From Diaphorobacter sp. HDW4B (GTDB lineage Bacteria > Pseudomonadota > Gammaproteobacteria > Burkholderiales > Burkholderiaceae_C): DNA of 64,000 bases. Under the pieces are notes generated by a model that worked only from the letters and a program-made list of their open reading frames with translations, did no database searches and was not told where the DNA came from. The position numbers and the translations under genes are program-made. The DNA lies in contig NZ_CP049906.1 of NCBI RefSeq assembly GCF_011305535.1, positions 124,001 to 188,000 of the forward strand, written 5' to 3'. Within the stretch, counting starts at the first letter, position 1, and each line of letters starts with the position of its first letter. This document shows positions 44,110 to 52,942 of this stretch, in pieces.

Positions 44110-45072
44110 TCAGTTGGAGCTGATCGTCACGCGTTTGAGGACTTCGGACCAACGCTTCTGATCGTCATCGATCAACTTGTCCAGTCCCTTGCTGTCCGCC
44201 TGCAGCGGAATGGCACCCATGTCGGAAATTTTTTGCTGCACTTCAGGGTCCTGCATCACCGCACCCATCTCCTTGCTCAAACGCTCCACGACCTGTTTGG
44301 GCGTTTTGACGGGCGCGAAGATACCCATCCAGCTGGATGATTCCGCGCCTTTGATTCCTGCTTCAGCGGCAGTGGGGACATCAGGCAGCGATTTGATGCG
44401 CTCACCGTACACGACGGCCAGCGCACGCAGGCGTCCCGACTTGATGAAGTTGGCGGTGGTTGCAGGGTAGTCAAACGCCACCGGAATCGAACCGCCCAGC
44501 AGATCCTGCACGGTCGGCGCACTGCCGCGATAGGGGATGTGGGTCATCTTGATTCCGGCGACGTCCTGGAACAGCTCACCCGTGAGATTGGCAGCGGAGC
44601 CATTGCCAGCCGTTCCGTAACTCAGCTTGCCGGGATTGGCCTTCGCATAGGCGACCAGATCGGCCAGGGTCTTGTAGGGCGCATCGGCACGAACCACGAT
44701 GACCGTGGCCGCATCGATGAATCCGTACACCGATGCGAAATCGCTCGCGGGAGGGATCTTCACGTCCTTCTGGATCATCGCATTGGTGACTTGCGTTCCG
44801 CGCGTTCCCATGAACAGCGTGTACCCGTCGGGCTTGGCGCGCGATGCGTATTCGGCACCGACCGCACCTCCTGCGCCCGGACGGTTGTCGATCACAATGG
44901 GTTGACCCAGACGTTCGGACAGCTTCTTGGCGACAAGGCGTCCAGAAGTGTCGGTGATGCCTGCGGCTGTATAGGGGATCACCAGTGTGATCGGCTTATC
45001 CGGATAGGTCTGCGCGGTGGCGAACTGAGCCATGCCCAGCAGGAACAAAGCAGAGTAAACAAGCTTCTTCAT
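44110..45072 (-). CDS. Tripartite tricarboxylate transporter receptor (Bug family)
   Basis: A 320-residue Bug protein. The signal peptide is MKKLVYSALFLLGMAQFATA, and the mature part begins QTYPDKPITLVIPYTAAGITD. AKPDGYTLFMG and IVIDNRPGAGGAVGAEY are family landmarks. It binds an organic acid in the periplasm; no TctAB genes are near. It lies 72 bases downstream of the Fe-dependent dehydrogenase gene in the CoA operon, so its ligand is probably the acid that is then activated by the CoA ligase or CoA transferase of this operon. Confidence 0.9.
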   Translation of the reverse strand: MKKLVYSALFLLGMAQFATAQTYPDKPITLVIPYTAAGITDTSGRLVAKKLSERLGQPIVIDNRPGAGGAVGAEYASRAKPDGYTLFMGTRGTQVTNAMIQKDVKIPPASDFASVYGFIDAATVIVVRADAPYKTLADLVAYAKANPGKLSYGTAGNGSAANLTGELFQDVAGIKMTHIPYRGSAPTVQDLLGGSIPVAFDYPATTANFIKSGRLRALAVVYGERIKSLPDVPTAAEAGIKGAESSSWMGIFAPVKTPKQVVERLSKEMGAVMQDPEVQQKISDMGAIPLQADSKGLDKLIDDDQKRWSEVLKRVTISSN

Positions 45073-45144
45073 TCAAATGTCTCCTTTTTTGATAGTCAAG
45101 TCTTCACGGGTGGGAAGTCGGATGCCAAGCGCGCTCGCGTGGTG

Positions 45145-46335
45145 TCACCAAGCGGCTTGAAGAATCTCCAGTGCGTCGGATGCACTTCGTACAGGGCGTG
45201 GGTTGTGCCGCATGCCAGGGTCATGCAGGCTTTTCTGCGCGATATCGGGTAGCTCGTCTTTTGCGACACCCATCTCACGCAGTTGTGTCGGCAGCCCCAG
45301 CTTTTTCACCAGTTGCTCTACCCAGGTGCCGAGATCCGCATGTGATTCGCCGATAGCCGACATCACGTGCGACTGCTGAGCGTGGTTGGAACTGGCGTTC
45401 CAGCGAAGCACGGGAGCCAGCAGCGCGCATGAGGTCAGGCCATGTGCAATGCCCGCATGCGCGCCCAGTACATGGCCGAGTGCATGACTCGCGCCAGTCT
45501 TCACCCCAGCAGCACCGCCCGCGATCGAGAGCCAAGATGCCAGTTGGCATTGCTGGCGCGCGTGAAGGTCGTCCGGATTGCTGCGCACCACGGGCAGCGC
45601 TTGTGAAAGCATGCGCAGAGCGTGGATGCTCAAGGCATCCGACATCGGGTGACTGGTGAGCGACACGAGTCTTTCCACCGCATGGTCGATGGCTTTCACA
45701 CCGCTCGCGAGAAAAGTTGCCAACGGAAATTCCAACGTCAGCGCGGGGTCGAGAATCACGCAGCGTGGTGTCATCGCCGCATGCGCGATGATGTTCTTGA
45801 TCTTGCGATCGGGATCGCTCACGCCTGCGAACCAAGTGAACTCGGCGGCCGACAGGGTCTGCGGAATGGCGGTGATGCGCAACCATGGGTCATCGCCCGC
45901 GGCATGTCGGCTCGGATCGACATGACTCAGGTTCTGAGGAGCGAGCAATGGCGCGATATCCGTTGGATTGCGTGATTGCACCAGCAGCGCGATCGCCTTG
46001 GCTGCATCCATGACCGAGCCTCCACCGAATGCGACCAGATGGTCTGCATTGAGTCGATTCGCCATGAGAGCACCCTCGCGAACGCATTGCACTGGCACAT
46101 GCGGCAGCGCACCACAGAAGTCGCCCACATGGCGATCTCCAAGCGCAATGCGCAGTCGATGCAACGTCTCCGATTCCTGCGCTCGCGGTGAGGCAATGAC
46201 CAGCACCCGCTTGGCGTCCACCATCAGCACCTCGTCCAGAACGGCTTGCTCGAATGCCTGACCGTGCACCACTCGTTCGAGCAGCGTGTGCCGATACGCG
46301 CCTGCAGGCAGGGGCGGAATGATGGGCGTGTTCAT
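45145..46335 (-). CDS. Iron-containing alcohol dehydrogenase (maleylacetate reductase-like)
   Basis: A 396-residue Fe-dependent dehydrogenase. NAD-binding GGGSVMDAAKAIALL is near residue 100, the metal aspartate is in GVKAIDHAVERL near 205, and histidines in ASHALGHVLGAHAGIAHG near 275-290 complete the site. The family reduces maleylacetate or oxidises hydroxy acids and alcohols. The start overlaps the stop of the CoA-transferase gene by four bases. In this operon it may oxidise an alcohol or hydroxyacyl product; the substrate cannot be read from the sequence. Confidence 0.85.
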   Translation of the reverse strand: MNTPIIPPLPAGAYRHTLLERVVHGQAFEQAVLDEVLMVDAKRVLVIASPRAQESETLHRLRIALGDRHVGDFCGALPHVPVQCVREGALMANRLNADHLVAFGGGSVMDAAKAIALLVQSRNPTDIAPLLAPQNLSHVDPSRHAAGDDPWLRITAIPQTLSAAEFTWFAGVSDPDRKIKNIIAHAAMTPRCVILDPALTLEFPLATFLASGVKAIDHAVERLVSLTSHPMSDALSIHALRMLSQALPVVRSNPDDLHARQQCQLASWLSIAGGAAGVKTGASHALGHVLGAHAGIAHGLTSCALLAPVLRWNASSNHAQQSHVMSAIGESHADLGTWVEQLVKKLGLPTQLREMGVAKDELPDIAQKSLHDPGMRHNPRPVRSASDALEILQAAW

Positions 46336-47411
46336 GGCGCTGCCGTATTGCTGCCGCTCACGTCGGACATGCCGGCAAGCTGCACGGGAAAGCGCAGAAA
46401 TCCACTCCCGTCATGCGCCTGCAATTGGCGACCGGCTGCGGCGCTTTCCCGCAGCAAGCCGGACGGCCGCACCAGCAGCATGACAGGCACATCTGCGGCC
46501 ACCAGCGCGGCATGGAGTTCCGCACTGCCCATCGTCTGAACACGCTCTGCAATCGCCTTCCGAATTGCGCTGGCATGGTGGGCTCGGTGCTCATAATCCA
46601 TGAACGCCGGGGCCGCGAATTCCGATAGCTTCAACACGTCGACCAGGCGTTGCCAGAAATGGTTTTCCAGCGCGCAAATCGTGATTTCCTGGTTGTCCTG
46701 GCAGCGGAAAACGCCGTAGGCAGGTTTGTCGAGCACATCCTTGCGCTGCTGTGCCACGGTGTCGAGACCTTGCGCTGCAAAGCTTCCCAGACGCGGATTC
46801 ATCCAGTGCGCAAGGCAGTCCGCAAGGGCCACGTCCAGATACTGGCCCTTGCCTGTCTGGGCGCGTTGGAACAGTGCTGCCAGCACGGCGCTCAGACCGT
46901 ACATGGAGCCGCACAGGTCCGCCACAGGCAGCCCAAAGACATGCTCTGGTCTGCCATCGGGCAGACCGGACAGCACGAGCGCGCCGCTGGCCGCCTGATA
47001 GTTGAGGTCGTGGCCGGGCCACAAGGCTCGCACTCCTGTCTGACCGTAGCCACTGAGTGAAGCGTAGATCAGTTTGGGATACCTGGCGCTGAGCGAGGCG
47101 TAGTCCAAACCGAGTCGCTTCATCACGCCGGGACGATAGGCTTCGAGCACGACGTCCGCGGTTTGGAGCAATTGCTCAACCTGCTCGCGCCCTTGAGCCG
47201 ACTTGAGATCGATCTGGATGCTTTCCTTGCCACGGTTGGCCGCGTGGAACACACCGGGAGCCATCAGACGTGCGTTGTCGCCATGCGGAGGACGTTCGAC
47301 CTTGATCACCGTTGCGCCCATTTCCACGAGGTTCTGCGACAGGAACGGTCCCGGCAGAAGCTCCGTGAAATCCAGAATACGGATGCCTTGAAGTGGTGCC
47401 ATGTCGTTCAA
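46332..47411 (-). CDS. CaiB/BaiF family III CoA transferase
   Basis: A 359-residue family III CoA transferase or acyl-CoA racemase. It opens GIRILDFTELLPGPFLSQNLVEMGATVIKVE and the catalytic aspartate is in GLPVADLCGSMYG near residue 170. The TGKGQYLDVALAD segment follows. It would move CoA between carboxylates, or isomerise a 2-methylacyl-CoA (the Amacr branch is short, like this one). It ends at the Fe-dehydrogenase start and begins right after the citrate-synthase-like gene (zero-base gap), so translation is likely coupled. Confidence 0.85.
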   Translation of the reverse strand: MNDMAPLQGIRILDFTELLPGPFLSQNLVEMGATVIKVERPPHGDNARLMAPGVFHAANRGKESIQIDLKSAQGREQVEQLLQTADVVLEAYRPGVMKRLGLDYASLSARYPKLIYASLSGYGQTGVRALWPGHDLNYQAASGALVLSGLPDGRPEHVFGLPVADLCGSMYGLSAVLAALFQRAQTGKGQYLDVALADCLAHWMNPRLGSFAAQGLDTVAQQRKDVLDKPAYGVFRCQDNQEITICALENHFWQRLVDVLKLSEFAAPAFMDYEHRAHHASAIRKAIAERVQTMGSAELHAALVAADVPVMLLVRPSGLLRESAAAGRQLQAHDGSGFLRFPVQLAGMSDVSGSNTAAP

Positions 47412-48197
47412 TCAATAACCGCTGGTTGCCTTGACGTTGCGAGGATCCTGGTCGAGCACCAGATCCCACAGCTCTTGTCCCGTTGGCGATTCGACTTCTT
47501 CGCGGATGTGGGCGACCAACCCTGCGGCGCGACCGACCAGCATCAGTCCTCTGCCGAAGATGCCATCCAGACCCATGTCAGCGATGATCGCGCCCAGTGC
47601 GCCCGCACCGTTCAAAGGCAGACGCTTGCCGCGCTCCTGCTCCAACACCACGGGGATGGCAAGTGCCAGGCGCCAGTGCTTGCCGAAATAGCCGTGCTGT
47701 TCGGAGATGTCACGCAGCACCGGAACGCGCGGATCGCCGTGCACATGGATGTTGTGACCAAGGCCCGAGATCGGCGTGCGGCTCGCGCGGTACTCACGCA
47801 CCAGTTGGCGTGCGCACTCCATCACGGCCTCGTCGCTCGCGTTGTCGTCCAGTTCAGCAGCGCCCTTCTTGTACATCTCGGCCACGTTCTGGACGGTTCC
47901 CAAAAAGCGGCTGCCAGCACCCAACAGACCTGCCGCAACCGCGCCTTGCACCGACTCGGGCGCACCCAGAAAGGTCAGCCGTGCCGACAGTGCGCTGGGC
48001 GTGAGGCCGTGATCGGCGGCTGCGACCAGAATCAGATTGGCCATGGCCTTCTCGCGCGGCTCGGGCATGCGCGAGAAGTTGAGCCAGTAGATCATGTCGA
48101 TGAAGTCGAAATTCCCGAAAATCTCCGTGGACAGATTCTTGCCGCGCACCGTGATGACGTCGGGCGTCGTGTAGCCGATTTCTGTTTTGACTGCCAT
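47412..48197 (-). CDS. Citrate synthase-like protein (citryl-CoA lyase type)
   Basis: A 261-residue protein with only the core of the citrate synthase fold, as in citryl-CoA lyases. The first active-site histidine is in ADHGLTPSALSARL, the second in GLGHNIHVHGDPRVPVL, and LPLNGAGALGAIIADMGL corresponds to the catalytic aspartate region, although the Asp is shifted. Full-length citrate synthases have about 430 residues. It would cleave a citryl-CoA-like 3-hydroxy-3-carboxyacyl-CoA into acetyl-CoA or propionyl-CoA and a 2-oxo acid, or run the reverse. Its neighbours (CoA ligase, CoA transferase) are consistent with a lyase step on a CoA ester. Confidence 0.8.
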   Translation of the reverse strand: MAVKTEIGYTTPDVITVRGKNLSTEIFGNFDFIDMIYWLNFSRMPEPREKAMANLILVAAADHGLTPSALSARLTFLGAPESVQGAVAAGLLGAGSRFLGTVQNVAEMYKKGAAELDDNASDEAVMECARQLVREYRASRTPISGLGHNIHVHGDPRVPVLRDISEQHGYFGKHWRLALAIPVVLEQERGKRLPLNGAGALGAIIADMGLDGIFGRGLMLVGRAAGLVAHIREEVESPTGQELWDLVLDQDPRNVKATSGY

Positions 48198-48203
48198 GTT
48201 TCT

Positions 48204-50351
48204 TTACTCCGATGTGTTCTTGACTGACTCTTCGATGATCACAACCGCATCCAGCGGGATCGCGCCTTGACCTTGGGTTCCGACCCAGACCGGGTTGAGG
48301 TCGATTTCCTGCACATGAGGGTTGGCGATGACGAATTCCGACACCTTGAGAAGCAGCGCCTGCAAGGCCCTGAGATCACATTTCGGCTTGCCGCGTGCGC
48401 CGTCGAGCAGCGGAAAGCACTGCACCTCGCGCACCATCGCCTCGCATGTCGATGGCGTGAGCGGCAGCATGCGGCGGCTGATGTCCTTGAACACTTCCAC
48501 ATAGATGCCGCCCAGACCAAAACTCATGATCGGGCCGAACACTTCATCGCGCTGCACACCCACGAACACTTCCATGCCGCCAGCACCAGCCATGCGCTCG
48601 ATCAGCAAACCATCGATGCTGGCGTGCGGAGCCTTTTCCTTCACCGAGTTCAGAATGCCTTCGCATGCCGCGCGCACTGCCTGCGCATCGGCCAGCCCCA
48701 CGACCACGCCACCCACTTCGGATTTGTGAGCGATCTGCGGACTCACGATCTTGGCGACCACGGGATAGCCCATCTTGTCTGCAAGACGCACGGCCTCATC
48801 GACATTGGCGGCCACCGCACGGTCCATGAACGAGATGCCCGCATCCGACAGCAACTGCTTGCCTTCGGCTTCCGTCAAAGTGCGCGTTGGAGCTGCTGCG
48901 CCAGTGCGTGGCTCGCTGACAGGCTGCGGAACGAATGCAGGATCGCGCTGCTTCATCCAGCGCCCCCACTCGATCCAATGCCCAATGGCCTTTACCGCAT
49001 TGTTCAGAGAACGGGATGGGACCAGACCCGCTTTCACCAGCGCGTGATAACCGTCGCCCAGACGATCGCTCATCCACACGGGGAGAATCGGCACATCGGT
49101 ATTGGCCTGCACGCGCACCGCGCTTTCGGCGTTGTCGCGCATGACCTTGCCGTAGTCAAGCGGGAAGGTGTAGAGCACCAAACCCACATCCGGATCCTGG
49201 ACGATGGCTTCCAACGTGTCATCCACGAGGCGTGAGTTGGTGAAGATTTCCGTTCCCACATCCACCGGATTGCCGATGGCGGCATAGTCCGGCAGCACCG
49301 CTTGCAAGCGCTGAGTCGTGCGTGGCTCGAATTCGGAGAGCTTCAACCCCGCGCTGCCGACCTTGTCTGCCGCAAGCGTGACCGCACCACCCGAGGGGCC
49401 GTAGATCACCAGATTTTCCTTGCCCGTCGGGAGCTGACGAGCCAGCAACCATGCGGTATCGACCAGCTCGTCCATGTCGTCCACTTCGATGACACCGAGC
49501 TGCTTGAGCACCACACTGTTGATTTGCGCTGACCCTGTGATGGAGGCCGTGTGCGACTGCGCCGCGCGAATGCCGTACTCCGACTTGCCGACCTTGAGTG
49601 CCACGACCGGCTTGCCCTTGGCGGCCGCATGCTGCACGGCCGCGACGAACTTCTCGCCACTCTTGAAGCCCTCGATCACCGTGATGATGACCTTCACATC
49701 GGGTGCATCGGCCATGTAGTGGATGAAGTCGCTCACCTCCAGATCCGCCTGATTGCCGGAAGACGCCCAAGCCGCCACGCCAATGCCGCGTTCCATGGAC
49801 TGCATGACGGTGCGACCCAAGCCACCGCCCTGCGTTGCCAGACCAATGGGGCCGGGAGTCAAATCGAGACGGAAGGCGGGCGAGAACGACATGCCGATCT
49901 TGGCATTGATGTTGTTGAGGCCAGGGCAGTTCGGACCATAGATGCGCATGCCACTGCGTTCGGCGATGGCGCGCATCTGCGCTTCGACTTGCTTGCCCGC
50001 TTCGCCCGTCTCACCGAACCCGGAAGTCAGCACGATGGCGAACTTGGCACCCTTCGCCGCGCAATCTTCCAATGCTGCGATGGCCGATTTGGCCGGCACG
50101 GTGATGATGGCCACATCGGGCGCTTCGGGCAGATCGCGTACCGACGCATAGCAGGGAAGCCCCCTGATTTCCGTCTTGGTGGGGTTGATCAGATAGAGCG
50201 GTCCCTTCAGGTTGGAGACATCCAGCAGGTTCTCCAACGTACGTCCGCCCACGCTGTCGCTGCGACTTGACGCGCCCACCAGCGCAATCGAGCGCGGATT
50301 GAACAGAAGATGCAGATCCGAAAAAAGACTGGGTTTATCCGTCATGTTCAT
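48204..50351 (-). CDS. ADP-forming acyl-CoA (acetate--CoA ligase-like) synthetase
   Basis: A 715-residue single-chain ADP-forming acyl-CoA synthetase. The N-terminal CoA-binding domain has NPRSIALVGASSRSDSVGG, the middle ligase domains have RIYGPNCPGLNN and the phosphohistidine region AAQSHTASITGSAQI, and the C-terminal ATP-grasp domain spans about residues 490-715. The start at 50351 overlaps the MaoC stop (ATGA) with GGGAGG upstream; 50345 is an alternative. It activates a carboxylic acid to its CoA ester. With the receptor and CoA transferase of the operon it marks the entry step of the pathway. Confidence 0.88.
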   Translation of the reverse strand: MNMTDKPSLFSDLHLLFNPRSIALVGASSRSDSVGGRTLENLLDVSNLKGPLYLINPTKTEIRGLPCYASVRDLPEAPDVAIITVPAKSAIAALEDCAAKGAKFAIVLTSGFGETGEAGKQVEAQMRAIAERSGMRIYGPNCPGLNNINAKIGMSFSPAFRLDLTPGPIGLATQGGGLGRTVMQSMERGIGVAAWASSGNQADLEVSDFIHYMADAPDVKVIITVIEGFKSGEKFVAAVQHAAAKGKPVVALKVGKSEYGIRAAQSHTASITGSAQINSVVLKQLGVIEVDDMDELVDTAWLLARQLPTGKENLVIYGPSGGAVTLAADKVGSAGLKLSEFEPRTTQRLQAVLPDYAAIGNPVDVGTEIFTNSRLVDDTLEAIVQDPDVGLVLYTFPLDYGKVMRDNAESAVRVQANTDVPILPVWMSDRLGDGYHALVKAGLVPSRSLNNAVKAIGHWIEWGRWMKQRDPAFVPQPVSEPRTGAAAPTRTLTEAEGKQLLSDAGISFMDRAVAANVDEAVRLADKMGYPVVAKIVSPQIAHKSEVGGVVVGLADAQAVRAACEGILNSVKEKAPHASIDGLLIERMAGAGGMEVFVGVQRDEVFGPIMSFGLGGIYVEVFKDISRRMLPLTPSTCEAMVREVQCFPLLDGARGKPKCDLRALQALLLKVSEFVIANPHVQEIDLNPVWVGTQGQGAIPLDAVVIIEESVKNTSE

Positions 50352-50860
50352 ACCGCCTCCCTGCGCTTGAACAGCATGCTCACCATGCATTCGACAACGA
50401 CCTCGCCACGCTGATTCACAGCGCTGCGCCGAAACTTCACCACCCCGCGATCGGGCTTGGACGAAGGACGCGCCTCCACCACTTCGATGTCCACCGTGAT
50501 CGTGTCGTCTGCAAAGGTCGGCTTGAGAAATCGGCACTCCGTGCCCAACAGCGCCAACATGGAAGGCTCCAGCAGTTGGTTGATGATGGTGCGGGTGTTG
50601 AGCCCTGCCATGTACGACACCACCAGCAGACCGTGTGCGATCCGTTGACCGAACGGACCGCTTCGGGCCGCTTCGTCATCGACGTGAGCGCGGTTCATGT
50701 CACCCGTCAATGCGGCGAACGAGACGATGTCCGCTTCGGTAATGGTGCGCGAGGACGTCCGGTACTTGAAGCCCATGGGCAGGTCTTCCCAGAAGTAGTG
50801 GCCGGGGGCGATGTCATCCAGCGCCCGCCGGGCTGAATCGATGTTCTGTTCTTGTGACAT
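50348..50860 (-). CDS. MaoC-family enoyl-CoA hydratase
   Basis: A 170-residue single hot-dog protein. The hydratase motif is intact: TGDMNRAHVDDEAARSGPFG, with the Asp and His of the R-specific hydratases, followed by IAHGLLVVSYMAGL. It would hydrate an enoyl-CoA to a 3-hydroxyacyl-CoA. It lies eight bases after the acyl-CoA dehydrogenase gene and overlaps the ligase gene, so it is part of the operon. The SDR at 52045 could oxidise its product. Confidence 0.88.
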   Translation of the reverse strand: MSQEQNIDSARRALDDIAPGHYFWEDLPMGFKYRTSSRTITEADIVSFAALTGDMNRAHVDDEAARSGPFGQRIAHGLLVVSYMAGLNTRTIINQLLEPSMLALLGTECRFLKPTFADDTITVDIEVVEARPSSKPDRGVVKFRRSAVNQRGEVVVECMVSMLFKRREAV

Positions 50861-50868
50861 GCAATACC

Positions 50869-52017
50869 TCAGACGATGGCCGACATGCCGAGCAGACTGC
50901 GCCCGATGATGAGCGTCTGGATCTCCGTCGTGCCTTCGGGAATCGTGCCCCCGCGCGTATCACGGAAGATGCGCTCGATGGGGTAGCCCACCGCGTATCC
51001 CTGTCCCCCGTGGACCTGTAGTGCCATGTTCGCCACTTCGTGTGCAGCCTCGGTGGCATACAGCTTGGCGATGGCGCATTCCATCGTGGCCCGGCCTTGC
51101 TGCATGGCGCACGACGCCTGGTAGGCCAGTGCACGTGCGGCATTCACGCGCATGGTCATGTCAACAATGTGCTTTTGCACGAGCTGGAAACTGCCGATCG
51201 GCTTGCCGAACTGCACGCGATTCTTCGCGAAGTCGGTCGCCAGATCGAGTGCCGATTGCGCCGCGCCCACCGCACCGTGTGCGATGTGCAGGCGTCCCGC
51301 ATCGAGACCCGCCAGCGTCACGCGCATGGCCTCTCCTTCTTCGCCCAGCAAGTTCTCACGCGGCACCTTCACATCGTAAAAGCCCAGCTCGGCTGTGCCG
51401 GTGCAGCGCAGCACCATGGTTTCCACAGAGCGGCGCTCGAACGGCGACTCCTTGGCATCCACAATGAACAGCGAGAGCTTGCCATCGCAATCCGGGCTGT
51501 AGGTGCGTGCAACGACGATGCCGATGTCACCCCACAGGCCGTTGCTGATCCACAGCTTGCGACCACTGATGACATAGTGATCGCCCTTGAGCTCAGCACG
51601 CGTCTGTACGGCAGCAGGGTTCGAGCCCACATTCGGCTCGGTGATGGCCGTGAAGATGGAGCTCTTGCCTTCGATGAGCGGCTGGAGGTACTTTTCCTTC
51701 TGCTCGGGCGTGCCCTTGTTGGCCAGCATCAGCATCGGCACGTTGGTGCAGTTGAGCATGGTGCGCAACGACAGCCAGTGATAGCCCAGTTCGCCAAACA
51801 TCATCGACCAGGTCACATAGTCGATGCCCAAACCCCCGTCCGACTCGGGCAGCACACCGCCCATGAAGCCGAACTCGGCAAGCTTGGGGAACAGTTCAAA
51901 TGGGAACCGACGGTTGGCTTCGCACTCGTCGATCAGCGGAGTGACTTCGCGCTGCATGAATCGGCGCAGTTGGCCCTGCAGTTCGAGCTGCTCGGAGGTG
52001 AGATCAAAGTTCATCAT
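50869..52017 (-). CDS. Acyl-CoA dehydrogenase
   Basis: A 382-residue FAD-dependent acyl-CoA dehydrogenase. The FAD/substrate segment is FTAITEPNVGSNPAAVQT, and the C-terminal region reads GGQGYAVGYPIERIFRDTRGG followed by PEGTTEIQTLIIGRSLLG, with the Glu that acts as catalytic base in short-chain and glutaryl types. The start has two Met codons (52017/52014). It converts a saturated CoA ester to the enoyl-CoA used by the MaoC protein encoded just downstream. Electron-transfer flavoprotein genes are not present locally. Confidence 0.9.
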   Translation of the reverse strand: MMNFDLTSEQLELQGQLRRFMQREVTPLIDECEANRRFPFELFPKLAEFGFMGGVLPESDGGLGIDYVTWSMMFGELGYHWLSLRTMLNCTNVPMLMLANKGTPEQKEKYLQPLIEGKSSIFTAITEPNVGSNPAAVQTRAELKGDHYVISGRKLWISNGLWGDIGIVVARTYSPDCDGKLSLFIVDAKESPFERRSVETMVLRCTGTAELGFYDVKVPRENLLGEEGEAMRVTLAGLDAGRLHIAHGAVGAAQSALDLATDFAKNRVQFGKPIGSFQLVQKHIVDMTMRVNAARALAYQASCAMQQGRATMECAIAKLYATEAAHEVANMALQVHGGQGYAVGYPIERIFRDTRGGTIPEGTTEIQTLIIGRSLLGMSAIV

Positions 52018-52044
52018 GATTCAGTTGTCCTTGAATAAGGGGGT

Positions 52045-52797
52045 TCAGCCCGAATAGCGGCCACCGGTGACAAACAGCGTGGTGCCGCTGATGTAGCGCG
52101 CCACATCCGAAGCAAGAAACGCGACAGCATTGGAGATGTCGCGCGGCTCGCCCAGAAAACCGACGGGAACCTTGGCGGTGGCGGCTTCCTGCAACTTCGG
52201 AAAGTGCGGCAAATTGCGCATGCCCGGCGTCATGATGAAACCCGGCGCAACGGCGTTCACGGTGACACCGAATCGACCCTGCTCTTGTGCGAGAGCGCGG
52301 GTGAAGCCGACCAGACCTGCCTTGCCTGCCGAGTAATTGGTCTGCCCGGGGTTGCCGAACAGCGAGCGCGACGAGATGTTGATCACGCGGCCCCACTTCT
52401 TTTCCATCATCTGCGGCAGCACGGCGCGCGAGCACAGGAAGGCACCTTTCAGGATGATGTCCACCACGCTGTCCCAGGACTGCTCGGTCATCTTGGTGAG
52501 GTAGCCGTCCTTCACGATACCGGCGTTATTCACCAGGATGTCGATGCCACCCAGTTGCTGCTGCGCCTGCGCCACCAGGTGCGCCACTTCGTCTTCGCTG
52601 GTCACATCACACGCCACGGCGATGGCTTCGTGCCCCGCTTTTCGCAAGTCTTCAGCCGTCTCGTGGGCGCTGCCGGCATTGATGTCGGAGACGACGATCT
52701 TGCATCCCTCCTCGGCCAGTTTGAACACCGTATCGCGGCCAATGCCGCTGCCCGATCCTGTGACGAGGGCCACGCGCCCTTGAAGATTGAGTTCCAT
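52045..52797 (-). CDS. Short-chain dehydrogenase/reductase (FabG-like)
   Basis: A 250-residue SDR. The NAD(P) motif is VTGSGSGIGRD, NNAG is near residue 90 and the catalytic triad is Ser in NISSRSL, Tyr and Lys in NYSAGKAG. An Asp after the second beta-strand (VVSDIN) favours NAD(H). AGGAG lies five bases before the ATG at 52797. It is the first gene of the leftward operon, right beside the tandem palindromes at 52829-52860. It probably oxidises a 3-hydroxyacyl-CoA or another hydroxy acid. Confidence 0.9.
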   Translation of the reverse strand: MELNLQGRVALVTGSGSGIGRDTVFKLAEEGCKIVVSDINAGSAHETAEDLRKAGHEAIAVACDVTSEDEVAHLVAQAQQQLGGIDILVNNAGIVKDGYLTKMTEQSWDSVVDIILKGAFLCSRAVLPQMMEKKWGRVINISSRSLFGNPGQTNYSAGKAGLVGFTRALAQEQGRFGVTVNAVAPGFIMTPGMRNLPHFPKLQEAATAKVPVGFLGEPRDISNAVAFLASDVARYISGTTLFVTGGRYSG

Positions 52798-52828
52798 GTT
52801 GCTCCTGAATTTCCTCTGCCTTATTTCA

Positions 52829-52860
52829 ACGAAATATCGTTTTATTCAACGATTGGTCGT
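52829..52860. promoter_or_regulatory. Tandem IclR-type operators
   Basis: Two identical architectures ACGA-N4-TCGT lie at 52829-52840 and 52849-52860. Their centres are exactly 20 bases apart, about two helical turns, so two dimers would sit on the same face. The first extends to AACGA/TCGTT. They lie between the SDR start (52797) and the IclR gene, so binding by the encoded IclR protein is likely, but inferred. Confidence 0.6.
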
Positions 52861-52942
52861 AATTTAAGGTTTGCAGATCGACGTGTCAACGACAAAGGTG
52901 ACAGTATTTCCATGAGTTCTGGAAATCCCTAGGTACATATCG

